In this document: positions 29,603 to 38,395 of the stretch, one piece after another
Layout: each line of letters starts with the position of its first letter
Position numbering within the stretch: position 1 is the stretch's first letter
Assembly: GCF_008327685.1 (NCBI RefSeq)
Contig: NZ_BDDE01000012.1
Coordinates: 62,001-126,000 of the forward strand
Reading direction: 5' to 3'
Source: Actinomadura sp. K4S16
Lineage (GTDB): Bacteria > Actinomycetota > Actinomycetes > Streptosporangiales > Streptosporangiaceae
Length of the DNA: 64,000 bases
The notes under the pieces: generated by a model
Databases searched by the model: none
What the model was told of the DNA's origin: nothing
The model's input: the letters and a program-made list of their open reading frames with translations, nothing else
Translations under genes and position numbers: made by a program

Positions 29603-30505
29603 TCAGGCGCGGTAGGCGGCCCACTGGTTCTTCATGCGCGTGGACTGGCCCGGCGTGAATTCGTACATGCAGGAGTCGTAGCTGTAGTCCATGAAGTTGT
29701 GGATGGGGTCGGCGCCGGGCGCCGAGCAGGTGTCGCGGCCGGTCGGGCAGCCTGAGGCCGGGCTCTGTTCGGCGGGCGTGTCGGAGACGCTGTCGCCGGA
29801 GCCGCTGCACCCGCCCTGGAACGTGTGGTAGAGCCCCATCCAGTGGCCGACCTCGTGGGTTCCGGTGTCGCCCTCGTTGTAGTTGCCGATCGAGCCGCCC
29901 GGCAGGCTCTGGTAGTGGACGACGACGCCGTCCATCGACGGCTGGGAGCGGTAGCTGCTCGGGAACGTGGCCCAGCCGAGGAGGCTGCTGCCGAGGTCGG
30001 CGGTGTAGAAGTTGAGGTCCTGCGCGTTGCCGGTGTGCAGCGCGGACTTCATCTTCCTCTCGTTGCCCTCGGGGTCGGAGAACCAGGCCGCGTTCTGCGT
30101 CCGCCTGATCTCGGCCAGAGTGAACGTGACGCCGCTGCCGGCGTAGGCGTTGTTGAGGACGGTGAGCTGCTTGTTCAGGACCGAGTCGGACACGTTGCCA
30201 GCGCTGCCGTAGACGACCTGGAAGTGCACCCGGACGGTGATGGCCGCCGCGGTGCTCGCCTTCCTCAGCTTGCCGACGCGGTTCTGGAAGTCCTTCTCCA
30301 TCGCGGCGACCTGGGCCGCTCCGGGCTGGTTCCGCTCGGTGGCGTGGGCCCCGGCCCGGACGCGGGCCTGCGCGGGCTGGTCGGCGCAGACGGTGGACGA
30401 GGCGTGCCCGGCGGAAGGGGCGGCGAGTGTGGCGGGTGCGGCAGGGGCGTACGCCGTGAAGGCGGCGGCCATGCCGAGTACGGCGGCGATTCCGGCGCGT
30501 TTCAT
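29603..30505 (-). CDS. Secreted zinc metalloprotease, M43 (pappalysin/cytophagalysin) type
   Basis: A 300-residue secreted protease. The signal peptide is M-K-R-A-G-I-A-A-V-L-G-M-A-A-A-F-T-A-Y. The zinc site H-E-V-G-H-W-M-G-L-Y-H is near residues 215-226 and the Met-turn is F-M-D-Y-S-Y-D-S-C-M. Six or more cysteines in the catalytic part suggest disulfides, as in M43B. ATG at 30505 follows AGGAG. It is a clear paralog of the gene at 31508-32470, with the AlkD-like gene between them on the other strand. Confidence 0.92.
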   Translation of the reverse strand: MKRAGIAAVLGMAAAFTAYAPAAPATLAAPSAGHASSTVCADQPAQARVRAGAHATERNQPGAAQVAAMEKDFQNRVGKLRKASTAAAITVRVHFQVVYGSAGNVSDSVLNKQLTVLNNAYAGSGVTFTLAEIRRTQNAAWFSDPEGNERKMKSALHTGNAQDLNFYTADLGSSLLGWATFPSSYRSQPSMDGVVVHYQSLPGGSIGNYNEGDTGTHEVGHWMGLYHTFQGGCSGSGDSVSDTPAEQSPASGCPTGRDTCSAPGADPIHNFMDYSYDSCMYEFTPGQSTRMKNQWAAYRA

Positions 30506-30674
30506 GGAACTCCTTGGGGGTGCTGCGCGAGCGGGGGAGCGCGCGCTGGGGGAGCGGAGTCATCGCTGGAACCAGGGTGAATGCGAACAAACAGCGCGTC
30601 TTTAGCAAACCTGGACGAACACGGATGCGTAATGCTGAATACGGCGCCGTAGCGCGGCGGCGTAGCGTGGCCCC

Positions 30675-31445
30675 ATGGATGTGGAGGCCGAGGCGGCACG
30701 CATCATGGCCGAGCTGCGAGCACAGGCGGACCCGGTGCGGGCCGAGGGGGAGAAGCGCTACCTGAAGAGCGAGTTCGCCCATATCGGCGTCCCCGTTCCC
30801 GCGCTGCGCAGGATCGCGGTGTCGGCGGTCAAGGCCAAGCCGACACGGGAGGAACTGGTCGCCCTCGCCGCGACCCTCTGGGACGTCACCGACGAAGGCC
30901 GCCCGGTGCACGAGGCCCGCATGGCCGCCATCGAGGTGCTCATGAAGCGGGTGGCGTTGCTGGAGCCGCGCGACGTGAGCCTGGCCGAACGGCTCATCCG
31001 CGACTCGGCGAGCTGGGTGTACGTCGACCAGCTCGCGGAGAAGGTCGTCGGCGCCCTGGTCTTCCGCCACCCGGACCTGGCGGCGGTGCTCGACGCGTGG
31101 GTCGCCGACCCCTACATGTGGGTGCGGCGCACGGCGATGCTGGCGCTCATGGCGGGTGTGCGGGCGGGAGATCCCGACCTCGCCCGCATCGACCGCTACG
31201 GGGACGCGCTGATCGCCGAACGCGAGTTCTTCATCCGCAAGGTCATCGGCTGGGTGCTCCGCGAACTGTCCAAGAAGGACCCCGACTGGGTGGCCGCCTG
31301 GGTCGAACCCCGCCTCGACACCATCTCAGGCGTGACCCTACGCGAGGCCGTCCGCCGCCTACCCCCCGAAGTAGCGACCCGCCTCAAGACCACCGCCAAG
31401 AACAAGACCGCCACCAGGAGCAAGGCCGGAGTGGGCCGGGGCTGA
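30675..31445 (+). CDS. DNA alkylation repair protein, AlkD-like HEAT-repeat
   Basis: A 256-residue all-helical protein matching the DNA_alkylation (AlkD) family: K-S-E-F-A-H-I-G-V-P-V-P-A-L-R at the start, then W-V-Y-V-D-Q-L-A, W-V-A-D-P-Y-M-W-V-R-R-T-A-M-L-A and F-F-I-R-K-V-I-G-W-V-L-R-E-L-S-K. Family members are DNA glycosylases that remove N3- and N7-alkylpurines. The tail is Lys/Arg/Thr-rich (T-A-K-N-K-T-A-T-R-S-K) and could bind DNA non-specifically. ATG at 30675 has little ribosome site and may be leaderless. Confidence 0.9.
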   Translation: MDVEAEAARIMAELRAQADPVRAEGEKRYLKSEFAHIGVPVPALRRIAVSAVKAKPTREELVALAATLWDVTDEGRPVHEARMAAIEVLMKRVALLEPRDVSLAERLIRDSASWVYVDQLAEKVVGALVFRHPDLAAVLDAWVADPYMWVRRTAMLALMAGVRAGDPDLARIDRYGDALIAEREFFIRKVIGWVLRELSKKDPDWVAAWVEPRLDTISGVTLREAVRRLPPEVATRLKTTAKNKTATRSKAGVGRG

Positions 31446-31469
31446 GTGCAAGGCCGGGGCTGATGGTCA

Positions 31470-31497
31470 GGCCGCGGCCTGTAAGCGGACCGCGGCC
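31470..31497. terminator. Possible bidirectional terminator
   Basis: GGCCGCGG and CCGCGGCC form a perfect 8-bp stem with a 12-base loop in the 62-base gap between the convergent AlkD-like and second M43 genes. Confidence 0.6.
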
Positions 31498-31507
31498 GAC
31501 GGCCGTG

Positions 31508-32470
31508 TCAGGCGCGGTAGGCCGTCCACACCTTGTGGATGCGGGCGCCCTGGCCGGCGGTGAAGGAGTTCATGCAGGTGTCGTAGCTGTAGTCCATGTA
31601 GTTGTGGATCGGGTCGTCGCCGGGCGTAGGGCAGGTGTCCTTGTAGGCCGGGCAGCCGTTGGTGGGGTCGCGCTCGGCGGGGGTGTCGGAGACGCGGTCG
31701 CCCTGGCCGCTGCAGCCGTCCTGGAACGTGTGGTACAGCCCCAGCCAGTGCCCCACCTCGTGGGTCGCGCTGAACCCCTTGTTGAAGTTGTGGATGGAGC
31801 CCCCCGGCATGCTGGCGTAGTGGATGGTGACGCCGTCCATCTCGGGGTCGGACTTGTACCTCCAGGGGAAGGTCGACCAGCCGAGCAGGTCGCCGCCGAT
31901 GTAGGTGCTGTAGAGGTTCAGGTCGGCCTTGCCGCCCCTGTGCAGCTTCGGCTTGTAGGTGTCCTCGTAGCGTTCCGGGTCGCCGAACCAGGCCGCGTTG
32001 TCGGTGCGGCTCACGGCCTTGAGCGTGAAGGAGACGTGCGTGTCAGCGCCTCCGTTGCGCCCGCCGTAGGACGCGTTCATCGTGTCGATCTGGCGCTGGA
32101 TCATCGCAAGGGACACGTTGCCCTTCGCGCCGGCGTGGATCACATGGAAGTAGACCGGAATGGTGATCCGCGCCCCTCGGCGCAGGCCGGCCGCCTTCGC
32201 GGACCCGTGCTCGCCCTGGCCGAGATCGTCGAGGATCCGGTTCAGGCGCGCTTCCACGGCCGCGGCCTCGGCGGGGCTCAGGTCCAGGTCGTCGCGGACA
32301 TGGCCGTCCGTCCGGTGCCGCACGTCGGCGTGCCGCTCGGCTGAGCGGTTCGCGGCGAGGGGCTGCGCGCAGTCGCCGCCCCGGCGTTCGTGCCACGGGC
32401 TCGCGGACGGCCCGGAAGGCGCGGCGGGGACGAGGGCGGCGAGCAGAGCGGCGGCGGCGAGCAGCTTCAC
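31508..32470 (-). CDS. Secreted zinc metalloprotease, M43 type (second copy)
   Basis: A 320-residue paralog of the 29603-30505 protein. The signal peptide starts V-K-L-L-A-A-A-A-L-L-A-A-L-V-P-A. The zinc site H-E-V-G-H-W-L-G-L-Y-H is near 236, and Y-M-D-Y-S-Y-D-T-C-M is the Met-turn. A charged pro-region of ~80 residues differs from copy one while the catalytic domain is closely similar. GTG at 32470 was chosen for TAGGAG upstream and for the signal peptide it exposes; the longer frame to 32539 would spoil the signal. Confidence 0.92.
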   Translation of the reverse strand: MKLLAAAALLAALVPAAPSGPSASPWHERRGGDCAQPLAANRSAERHADVRHRTDGHVRDDLDLSPAEAAAVEARLNRILDDLGQGEHGSAKAAGLRRGARITIPVYFHVIHAGAKGNVSLAMIQRQIDTMNASYGGRNGGADTHVSFTLKAVSRTDNAAWFGDPERYEDTYKPKLHRGGKADLNLYSTYIGGDLLGWSTFPWRYKSDPEMDGVTIHYASMPGGSIHNFNKGFSATHEVGHWLGLYHTFQDGCSGQGDRVSDTPAERDPTNGCPAYKDTCPTPGDDPIHNYMDYSYDTCMNSFTAGQGARIHKVWTAYRA

Positions 32471-32812
32471 GGCACTCCTAGGGACGTCGCTCGCGGCCGG
32501 GGACCGGGCGAGCGCGGCGTTCCGGCGAGCACGGCGCACCCCCGGAGGCCGACTTCCGCGGAGACCGGGTTCGCGAGGAGACCGGGCCTCGGGGGAGAGC
32601 GGGCTTCCGGGAGAGCTGTGCTTCGCCGAATACAGGACGTCATCAACTGATAGCAGAACGCGGTCATCCTGTATGTGTGATCAAGGTAAATCGATGCTGA
32701 CCGTTATCGGTCAGTTGCCGCATGTAACGATCAGCTCCGGGGTGCGGCGCATCGGCGCAGGCAGGGGCCCGTAGACTGGGAGACCCTTCCGGCCGGGCGA
32801 AAGGCGTAGTTG
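32471..32812. promoter_or_regulatory. Divergent control region, M43 gene / guaA
   Basis: No gene is seen in these 342 bases. ATACAGGA at 32630-32637 and TCCTGTAT at 32667-32674 form a distant inverted repeat. CTGACCGTTATCGGTCAG at 32697-32714 is a perfect 7+4+7 palindrome typical of a dimeric regulator's operator. TAGACT at 32772-32777 is a candidate -10 box for guaA. Confidence 0.6.
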
Positions 32813-34399
32813 GTGGCCGCAGACCAGTCCTTTGACACCGTCCTCGTCGTCGACTTCGGCGCGCAGTACGCGCAGCTGATCGCACGACGGGTCCGCGAGT
32901 GCCATGTGTTCAGCGAGATCGTGCCGTCCACCATGCCGGCGGCGGAGATGCTCGCCAAGCGGCCGAAGGCGATCATCCTCTCGGGCGGCCCGGCTTCGGT
33001 GTACGCCGAAGGCGCCCCGGTCGTGCCGGAGGGCCTGTTCGACATCGGCGTCCCCACGCTCGGCATCTGCTACGGCCACCAGGTGATGGCGCAGGCCCTC
33101 GGCGGGACGGTCGAGAACTCCGACGTCGCCGAGTACGGCGGTGCCACCGTCGCCGTCACGTCCCCGGGCATGCTGTTCGCGGGCTTGCCGCACGAGCAGG
33201 CGGTGTGGATGTCGCACCGCGACTTCGTGAGCAGCGCCCCCTCCGGCTTCACCGTGACGGCCAGCACGGACGTCACCCCGGTCGCGGGCATGGAGGACCT
33301 GGAGCGCGGCTTCTTCGGCGTCCAGTTCCACCCCGAGGTCCTGCACACCCAGCACGGCATGGAGATCCTGCGGCGCTTCCTCTACGAGGGCGCCGGGTGC
33401 CGGCCGAACTGGACGATGGTGAACATCGCGGACGAGTCCATCGAGGCCGTCCGGCAGCAGGTCGGCGAGAAGCGGGTCATCTGCGCGCTGTCGGGCGGGG
33501 TCGACTCCGCCGTCGCCGCCGCGCTCGTCCAGCGCGCCATCGGCGACCAGCTGACCTGCGTGTTCGTCGACCACGGCCTGCTGCGCAAGGGCGAGCCCGA
33601 GCAGGTCGAGAAGGACTTCGTCGCGGCCACCGGCGTGAACCTGCACGTCGTGGAAGCCCAGGAGCGCTTCCTGTCCGCCCTCGACGGCGTCACCGACCCG
33701 GAGGAGAAGCGCAAGATCATCGGCCGCGAGTTCATCCGGGTGTTCGAGGAGGCGGCCCGCGAGATCGTCCACGGCGGGTCCGGGGCCGCCGGGGAGCCGG
33801 CCGAACCGGTCGAGTTCCTCGTCCAGGGGACCCTCTACCCGGACGTGGTCGAATCGGGCGGCGGCACCGGCGCGGCCAACATCAAGTCGCACCACAACGT
33901 CGGCGGCCTCCCCGAGGACCTCCAGTTCAAGCTGGTCGAGCCGCTGCGGACGCTGTTCAAGGACGAGGTCCGCGCGCTCGGCGAGCAGCTCGGCCTGCCC
34001 GCCGAGATCGTCTGGCGGCAGCCGTTCCCCGGCCCCGGCCTCGGCATCCGCATCATCGGCGCCGTCACGCGCGACCGCCTGGACATCCTCCGCGACGCCG
34101 ACGCCATCGCCCGCGAGGAACTCACCCGCGCCGGCCTCGACCGCGACATCTGGCAGTTCCCGGTCGTCCTGCTCGCGGACGTGCGGTCCGTGGGCGTGCA
34201 GGGCGACAGCCGCACGTACGGGCACCCGATCGTGCTGCGTCCGGTGACCAGCGAGGACGCGATGACCGCCGACTGGGCGCGGCTCCCCTACGAGGTCCTG
34301 CAGCGGATCTCCACCCGCATCACCAACGAGGTCCGCGAGATCAACCGCGTCACCGTCGACATCACCTCCAAGCCCCCGGGCACCATCGAGTGGGAGTAG
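32813..34399 (+). CDS. guaA: GMP synthase (glutamine-hydrolysing)
   Basis: Converts XMP to GMP. The amidotransferase domain (1-200) has G-I-C-Y-G-H-Q with Cys86 and H-P-E-V near 177. The ATP pyrophosphatase domain has the PP-loop A-L-S-G-G-V-D-S near 226, and the dimerisation domain ends with K-P-P-G-T-I-E-W-E. Length 528 is normal. GTG 32813 (or the TTG just before it) follows GAAAGG. It completes the guanine nucleotide set with guaB and guaB3. Confidence 0.96.
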   Translation: MAADQSFDTVLVVDFGAQYAQLIARRVRECHVFSEIVPSTMPAAEMLAKRPKAIILSGGPASVYAEGAPVVPEGLFDIGVPTLGICYGHQVMAQALGGTVENSDVAEYGGATVAVTSPGMLFAGLPHEQAVWMSHRDFVSSAPSGFTVTASTDVTPVAGMEDLERGFFGVQFHPEVLHTQHGMEILRRFLYEGAGCRPNWTMVNIADESIEAVRQQVGEKRVICALSGGVDSAVAAALVQRAIGDQLTCVFVDHGLLRKGEPEQVEKDFVAATGVNLHVVEAQERFLSALDGVTDPEEKRKIIGREFIRVFEEAAREIVHGGSGAAGEPAEPVEFLVQGTLYPDVVESGGGTGAANIKSHHNVGGLPEDLQFKLVEPLRTLFKDEVRALGEQLGLPAEIVWRQPFPGPGLGIRIIGAVTRDRLDILRDADAIAREELTRAGLDRDIWQFPVVLLADVRSVGVQGDSRTYGHPIVLRPVTSEDAMTADWARLPYEVLQRISTRITNEVREINRVTVDITSKPPGTIEWE

Positions 34400-34410
34400 C
34401 AGGCACGGCG

Positions 34411-34438
34411 AAGGCCCGGACGGATCCGTCCGGGCCTT
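34411..34438 (+). terminator. Terminator of guaA
   Basis: A 28-base perfect palindrome centred on GGATCC (AAGGCCCGGACGGA and its complement) followed by TTCGCTTTC. It begins 12 bases after the guaA stop. Confidence 0.92.
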
Positions 34439-34512
34439 TCGCTTTCACCGGCCGGCGCCGGCCCTGCCGCCAGGCCGTGCCGCCGGCGTCAGACGTGCTG
34501 TCGGCCGAGCAG

Positions 34513-35055
34513 TCAGACGGTGGCGGGGGCCAGGGCGGCCTCGGCGTCCAGCGTCGCGGCGGCCGCGTTCACCACGGCGGCGATCCGCAGCGCCTCCTGG
34601 ACGAGCTCGCGCGACAGGCCCGCCTCGCGGACGACCTTCTCGTGCGACTCCAGGCACCGCCCGCAGCCGTTGATCGCCGACACGGCGAGGCACCACAGCT
34701 CGAAGTCGACCTTGTCGACGCCGGGCTTCCCGATGATCGACATCCGCAGCCGGGCCGGGAGGGTCGCGTACGTCTCGTCCCCGATCAGGTGGGTGGCGCG
34801 GTAGTACACGTTGTTCATCGCCATGATCGACGCGGCGCCCTTGGCCGCCTCGAACGCCTCGGCGGACAGGTTGTCGCCCGCCTCCTCGGCCAGCTCCCGG
34901 ATGACGACGGTGCTGCGCGTGGCGAGGGCGCAGGCGAGGACCGTCCCCCACAGCTGCTGGTCGGTGAGCTGGGAGGTCGAGGTCAGCGAGCCCAGGTTGA
35001 GCTTGGTGTCCTTGGCGTAGCCCGGGAGGGCGCCCTTCAGCGCGTCCACGCTCAT
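34513..35055 (-). CDS. ahpD: Alkyl hydroperoxide reductase AhpD
   Basis: A 180-residue alkylhydroperoxidase that recharges AhpC in actinobacteria. The C-G-R-C-L-E-S-H motif near 130 supplies the redox cysteines and catalytic histidine. It opens with [16 protein letters not shown], the same as mycobacterial AhpD. ATG 35055 was chosen for this match; ATG 35061 lies closer to AAAGGA. It follows ahpC by ~98 bases, which contain a strong hairpin. Confidence 0.94.
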   Translation of the reverse strand: MSVDALKGALPGYAKDTKLNLGSLTSTSQLTDQQLWGTVLACALATRSTVVIRELAEEAGDNLSAEAFEAAKGAASIMAMNNVYYRATHLIGDETYATLPARLRMSIIGKPGVDKVDFELWCLAVSAINGCGRCLESHEKVVREAGLSRELVQEALRIAAVVNAAAATLDAEAALAPATV

Positions 35056-35078
35056 GATCATGCGTCCTTTCGTGCGGA

Positions 35079-35107
35079 CGGCCGGCCGCGGTCCGCGCGG
35101 CCGGCCG
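35079..35107. promoter_or_regulatory. Intercistronic hairpin between ahpC and ahpD
   Basis: CGGCCGGCCGCG and its complement form a 12-bp stem around a 5-base loop. It lies ~47 bases after the ahpC stop and just before the ahpD ribosome site, so it may attenuate ahpD or stabilise the ahpC message. Confidence 0.7.
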
Positions 35108-35153
35108 CCGTCGGTCGTGCTGGGACTCCGCGGGATCGGACCCGGTGAGAGGC

Positions 35154-35708
35154 TCAGGCGCCCGCGAGCAGCTTGGTCGCGTCGAGCGTCTCCTCGCCCT
35201 TGTTCCAGTTGCAGGGGCACAGCTCGTCGCTCTGCAGCGCGTCCAGCACCCGCAGGACCTCCTTGACGTTCCGGCCGACGGAACCGGCGGTCACCATGGC
35301 GAACTGGATCTCGTTGTTCGGGTCCACGATGAACGTCGCGCGCTGGGCGACGCCGTCCTCGGTGAGGATGCCGAGCGCCTCGGACAGCTCGCGCTTGAGG
35401 TCGGACATCATCGGGAACGGGATCTCCCGCAGGTCCGGGTGGTCCTTGCGCCACGCGTAGTGGACGAACTCGTTGTCGACCGACGCGCCCAGCACCTGAG
35501 CGTCGCGGTCGGCGAAGTCCTCGTTGAGGCGGCCGAACTCGGCGATCTCGGTGGGACAGACGAAGGTGAAGTCCTTCGGCCAGAAAAAGACCACGCGCCA
35601 CTTGCCCTCGTAGGACTTGTGGTTGATCGTCTCGAACGCGCTGTCGGCGTCCAGCGAGACGCAGGCGGTGAGCTCGTACTCGGGGAACTTGTCACCGACA
35701 GTAAGCAA
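35154..35708 (-). CDS. ahpC: Alkyl hydroperoxide reductase AhpC (peroxiredoxin)
   Basis: A 184-residue two-cysteine peroxiredoxin that reduces hydrogen and organic peroxides. The peroxidatic cysteine is in D-F-T-F-V-C-P-T-E near 49 and the resolving one in E-L-C-P-C-N-W near 166. The start is taken as TTG at 35708 because GAAGGAG lies 6 bases upstream and the protein then begins L-T-V-G-D-K-F-P as in relatives; ATG 35726 is in frame but has no ribosome site. It is the first gene of the ahpC-ahpD unit. Confidence 0.94.
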   Translation of the reverse strand: MLTVGDKFPEYELTACVSLDADSAFETINHKSYEGKWRVVFFWPKDFTFVCPTEIAEFGRLNEDFADRDAQVLGASVDNEFVHYAWRKDHPDLREIPFPMMSDLKRELSEALGILTEDGVAQRATFIVDPNNEIQFAMVTAGSVGRNVKEVLRVLDALQSDELCPCNWNKGEETLDATKLLAGA

Positions 35709-35726
35709 CGCATGCTCCTTCGACAT

Positions 35727-36034
35727 GAGAAAGGGTCGCCTCCGCATGAGGAGGCGCAGGAAGGCCGCGGGCTTCCCGCCTCGGCGGCCGTGTCACTCAC
35801 AGTGCCGTGAGCCGATTCGCAAGAGAAATCGATCTGTCGCAAGTGATCGATAGGAACTTCTTATCAATAGCCCGCTTGCCTGCCCTGACCTGCGGAGCAA
35901 TGACCGGGTGGTGCGGAAACCAAGCCGACTACTAGATGTAAATCACATCGACTCGCCCAAAACGGGCTTCACGCTCGGTGACGAGCCAGTGTAGGGCGTC
36001 GAGCCCGCACAATACGCATCGAGTGACCTATCCC
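35727..36034. promoter_or_regulatory. ahpC upstream region with OxyR-like site
   Basis: No gene is seen. ATAG-N7-TTAT at 35850-35864, followed by CAATAG, resembles half of the OxyR consensus (ATAG-N7-CTAT). Overlapping it, ATCGATC (35828-35834) and GATCGAT (35845-35851) form an inverted repeat with a 10-base spacer. Both lie ~120-160 bases upstream of the ahpC start, fitting activation by the OxyR encoded at 38396. Confidence 0.55.
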
Positions 36035-36685
36035 TCAAAGCCGGTCATTCTCTCGGGCGTGGGCGGCGGCGTGGGTGGCGAGGGCTTCGGCGGCGTCGGC
36101 GAACATGTCGGCCAGGCCGGGCAGGGTGGTCTTGAGTTCGCCGTCCAGCCAGGCGATGACGTTCTCGTTCCAGCCGGCGACCAGCATGGTGGCGACGAAC
36201 TGCACCCGCGCGTCGGCGTCGGGCGGGATGTCGTAGAACGTCCGGGCGTACTCGATGACCCGGCGGGTGTAGTCGCGGCGCGCGGCGGCCTGGCGCTCGC
36301 GCAGGACGGGACTGGCGGTCGCCTCGACCAGCATCACGCGGACCTTCCGGGGGTCCGCACGGCTCATCCCCAGGGCGGCCACGGCGGCGGAGCGGACGGT
36401 CGTGCGCAGGCCGGCGTCCGGCCCCGCGGCGGCGACGCCCTGCGCGGCGGCCTCGGCGACCTCCGTGACGATCCGGTCGTGGACCTCGGTCAGCAGCGCG
36501 TCCAGGTCGGCGAAGTTCTCGTAGAAGTAGCGCGGGTTGAGGCCGGCGCGAGCGCAGACGGCGCGCAGGGACGTGCCTCGGACGCCTTCCGCCGCGAGCA
36601 GGTCGAGGGCCGCCTCCAGGAGCGCGGCGCGGCGGTCGGCGCGGCGGCGGTCGGCGGTGACGCCGCCGTACGGGCGAGGGCTCAC
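36035..36685 (-). CDS. TetR-family transcriptional regulator
   Basis: A 216-residue repressor. The HTH runs A-A-L-L-E-A-A-L-D-L-L-A-A-E-G-V-R-G-T-S-L-R-A-V and A-G-L-N-P-R-Y-F-Y-E-N-F. GTG at 36685 follows CAAGAT, a possible -10 box for a leaderless message. It is divergent from the carotenoid oxygenase gene, and the palindrome at 36710-36728 is the likely operator controlling both. Confidence 0.88.
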   Translation of the reverse strand: MSPRPYGGVTADRRRADRRAALLEAALDLLAAEGVRGTSLRAVCARAGLNPRYFYENFADLDALLTEVHDRIVTEVAEAAAQGVAAAGPDAGLRTTVRSAAVAALGMSRADPRKVRVMLVEATASPVLRERQAAARRDYTRRVIEYARTFYDIPPDADARVQFVATMLVAGWNENVIAWLDGELKTTLPGLADMFADAAEALATHAAAHARENDRL

Positions 36686-36694
36686 CTCCCAATC

Positions 36695-36723
36695 TTGACA
36701 CAGGCGTTTCCAGAACCTACCTT
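36695..36723 (+). promoter_or_regulatory. Promoter of the carotenoid oxygenase gene
   Basis: TTGACA at 36695-36700 is a perfect -35 box; TACCTT at 36718-36723 is a fair -10, with an exact 17-base spacer. Confidence 0.8.
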
Positions 36724-36728
36724 TCTGG
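36710..36728. promoter_or_regulatory. Putative TetR operator
   Basis: CCAGAA, seven bases, TTCTGG: an inverted repeat that overlaps the -10 box of the carotenoid oxygenase promoter. Binding of the divergent TetR protein here would block that promoter. Confidence 0.65.
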
Positions 36729-36758
36729 CAACACGCGTATCCAGATGGGGAGGCCCCC

Positions 36759-38267
36759 ATGCCCCGGACCAGCGAAGCCGACTCCCCGAAGCGCGAGCCC
36801 GTGAACGGCGGGCCGCAGGCCGATCGGGCGGACATGGCGCGCATCTTCGCGCCGCTCATGCACGAGCACGACTACGTCATCGACCAGATCGACGGGGAGC
36901 TCCCGTCCGGCCTCACCGGCACGCTGTACCGGATCGGCCCGGGCAAGTGGGAGGTCGGGCGCACGCTGATGCACCACCTCTTCGACGGCGACGGGATGGT
37001 CTCGCAGTTCGCCTTCGACGGCCGGTCCGTGCGGTTCCGCAACCGCTACGTCCGGACGCCGCAGTTCAAGCACGGCATGGTCTCCAGCGCCCCCAGCCAC
37101 CCGGGGGTCGGAACGCCGCTTCCCGGCGGATTCTGGGCCAACTTCGTTAAGGGGAAGGGGCCGGCGAACGTCGCCAACACCGGCGTGGCGCTGCACGCCG
37201 ACCGGCTGCTGGCCCTGTGGGAGGGCGGTCCGCCGCACCGCCTCGACCCCGACACCCTGGAGACGCTCGGCGCGTACGACTTCGACGGGCGTCTGCGCGG
37301 CGCGCTCAAGGCGTTCTCCGCTCATCCGAAGTGGGATCCGGTGACGGGCGAGATGTTCAACTTCGGGCAGGACTTCACCCCGCTGCCGTCCCTCAACTGC
37401 TGGAAGGTCGACCGGCACGGCAGGCTGCGGCGGCTGGCCAGAGTCCGGATGCTGAAAATGCCGTGGAACCACGACGTGGCGCTGACGACCGAGCACATGG
37501 TGTTCGTCCTGGACCCGTACATGGTCGACCTGCGCACCATGTTCGGCGGCGGCGCGTCGGTGTTCGACGCGATCCGGCACCGTCCCGAGAAGGGGACGCG
37601 CTTCGTGCTGGTGCCGCGCAACGGCGGCCCCGCGCGGATCGTGGAGCACGAGTCGCTCGTGCACGTCCACGTGGCGAACGCCTTCGAGGACGGCACCGAC
37701 ACCGTCGTCGACCTGGTGCTCTTCGACGACTTCGAGGCGATCAGGCGGGACCTGTCCGAGTTCCGCACGCGCTTCACCGACCTGCCGTCCAGCAGGCTCA
37801 TGCGCTACCGGATCACCCCGGCGGGCCGCGTGATCGAGACGCAGCTGTCGGACACGCCCGGCGAGTTCCCCCAGTACGACTGGCGCCGCTCCACGCGCCG
37901 CCACCGCTTCACCTACATGACGGGACGGACGGGCCCGAGCGGCGAGTACGACACCATCCTGAAGGTCGACAGCGACACCGGGCATACGCAGGCGCACGAT
38001 GCCGGCCCGGGCACCTATGTGGGCGAGCCCATCTTCGTGCCCCGCGCGCCGGATTCCGCCGAGGACGACGGGTGGCTCCTAACCGTGGTGTATCTCGCCG
38101 CAGAGCACCGTTCGCGACTCACCATCCTGGACGCCCGGGACCTAGCTCCCGTCGCGAACCTCCACCTCCCGCACCACCTCCCCTTCGGCTTCCACGGCAC
38201 CTTCACCTCGCGAGTCGCCGATCCCGGCGCCCCGATCCCGCACCCGGACCGCCTCCCCATCCACTGA
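36759..38267 (+). CDS. Carotenoid oxygenase (carotenoid cleavage dioxygenase family)
   Basis: A 502-residue seven-bladed propeller enzyme with non-haem iron held by four histidines. These are visible in A-H-P-K-W-D-P (about 189), P-W-N-H-D (238), V-H-V-H-V-A-N-A-F-E-D (about 303) and G-F-H-G-T-F (about 479). Substrates of the family are carotenoids, apocarotenoids, stilbenes or lignin fragments; no carotenoid synthesis gene is nearby. ATG follows GGGGAGG. It is controlled by the divergent TetR gene and lies between ahpC and oxyR. Confidence 0.92.
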   Translation: MPRTSEADSPKREPVNGGPQADRADMARIFAPLMHEHDYVIDQIDGELPSGLTGTLYRIGPGKWEVGRTLMHHLFDGDGMVSQFAFDGRSVRFRNRYVRTPQFKHGMVSSAPSHPGVGTPLPGGFWANFVKGKGPANVANTGVALHADRLLALWEGGPPHRLDPDTLETLGAYDFDGRLRGALKAFSAHPKWDPVTGEMFNFGQDFTPLPSLNCWKVDRHGRLRRLARVRMLKMPWNHDVALTTEHMVFVLDPYMVDLRTMFGGGASVFDAIRHRPEKGTRFVLVPRNGGPARIVEHESLVHVHVANAFEDGTDTVVDLVLFDDFEAIRRDLSEFRTRFTDLPSSRLMRYRITPAGRVIETQLSDTPGEFPQYDWRRSTRRHRFTYMTGRTGPSGEYDTILKVDSDTGHTQAHDAGPGTYVGEPIFVPRAPDSAEDDGWLLTVVYLAAEHRSRLTILDARDLAPVANLHLPHHLPFGFHGTFTSRVADPGAPIPHPDRLPIH

Positions 38268-38395
38268 GCGCCGCCCCACCCCCTGGCAGTGCCGTCTGGA
38301 CGCTGTGGCGTGTGAACGCTGTGGCGAATCCCACCCCGCCTCGACCTGGGGCATGTCACGGTGCGTGACCGCGGTTGGGTAATCTCTCGGTCAGG

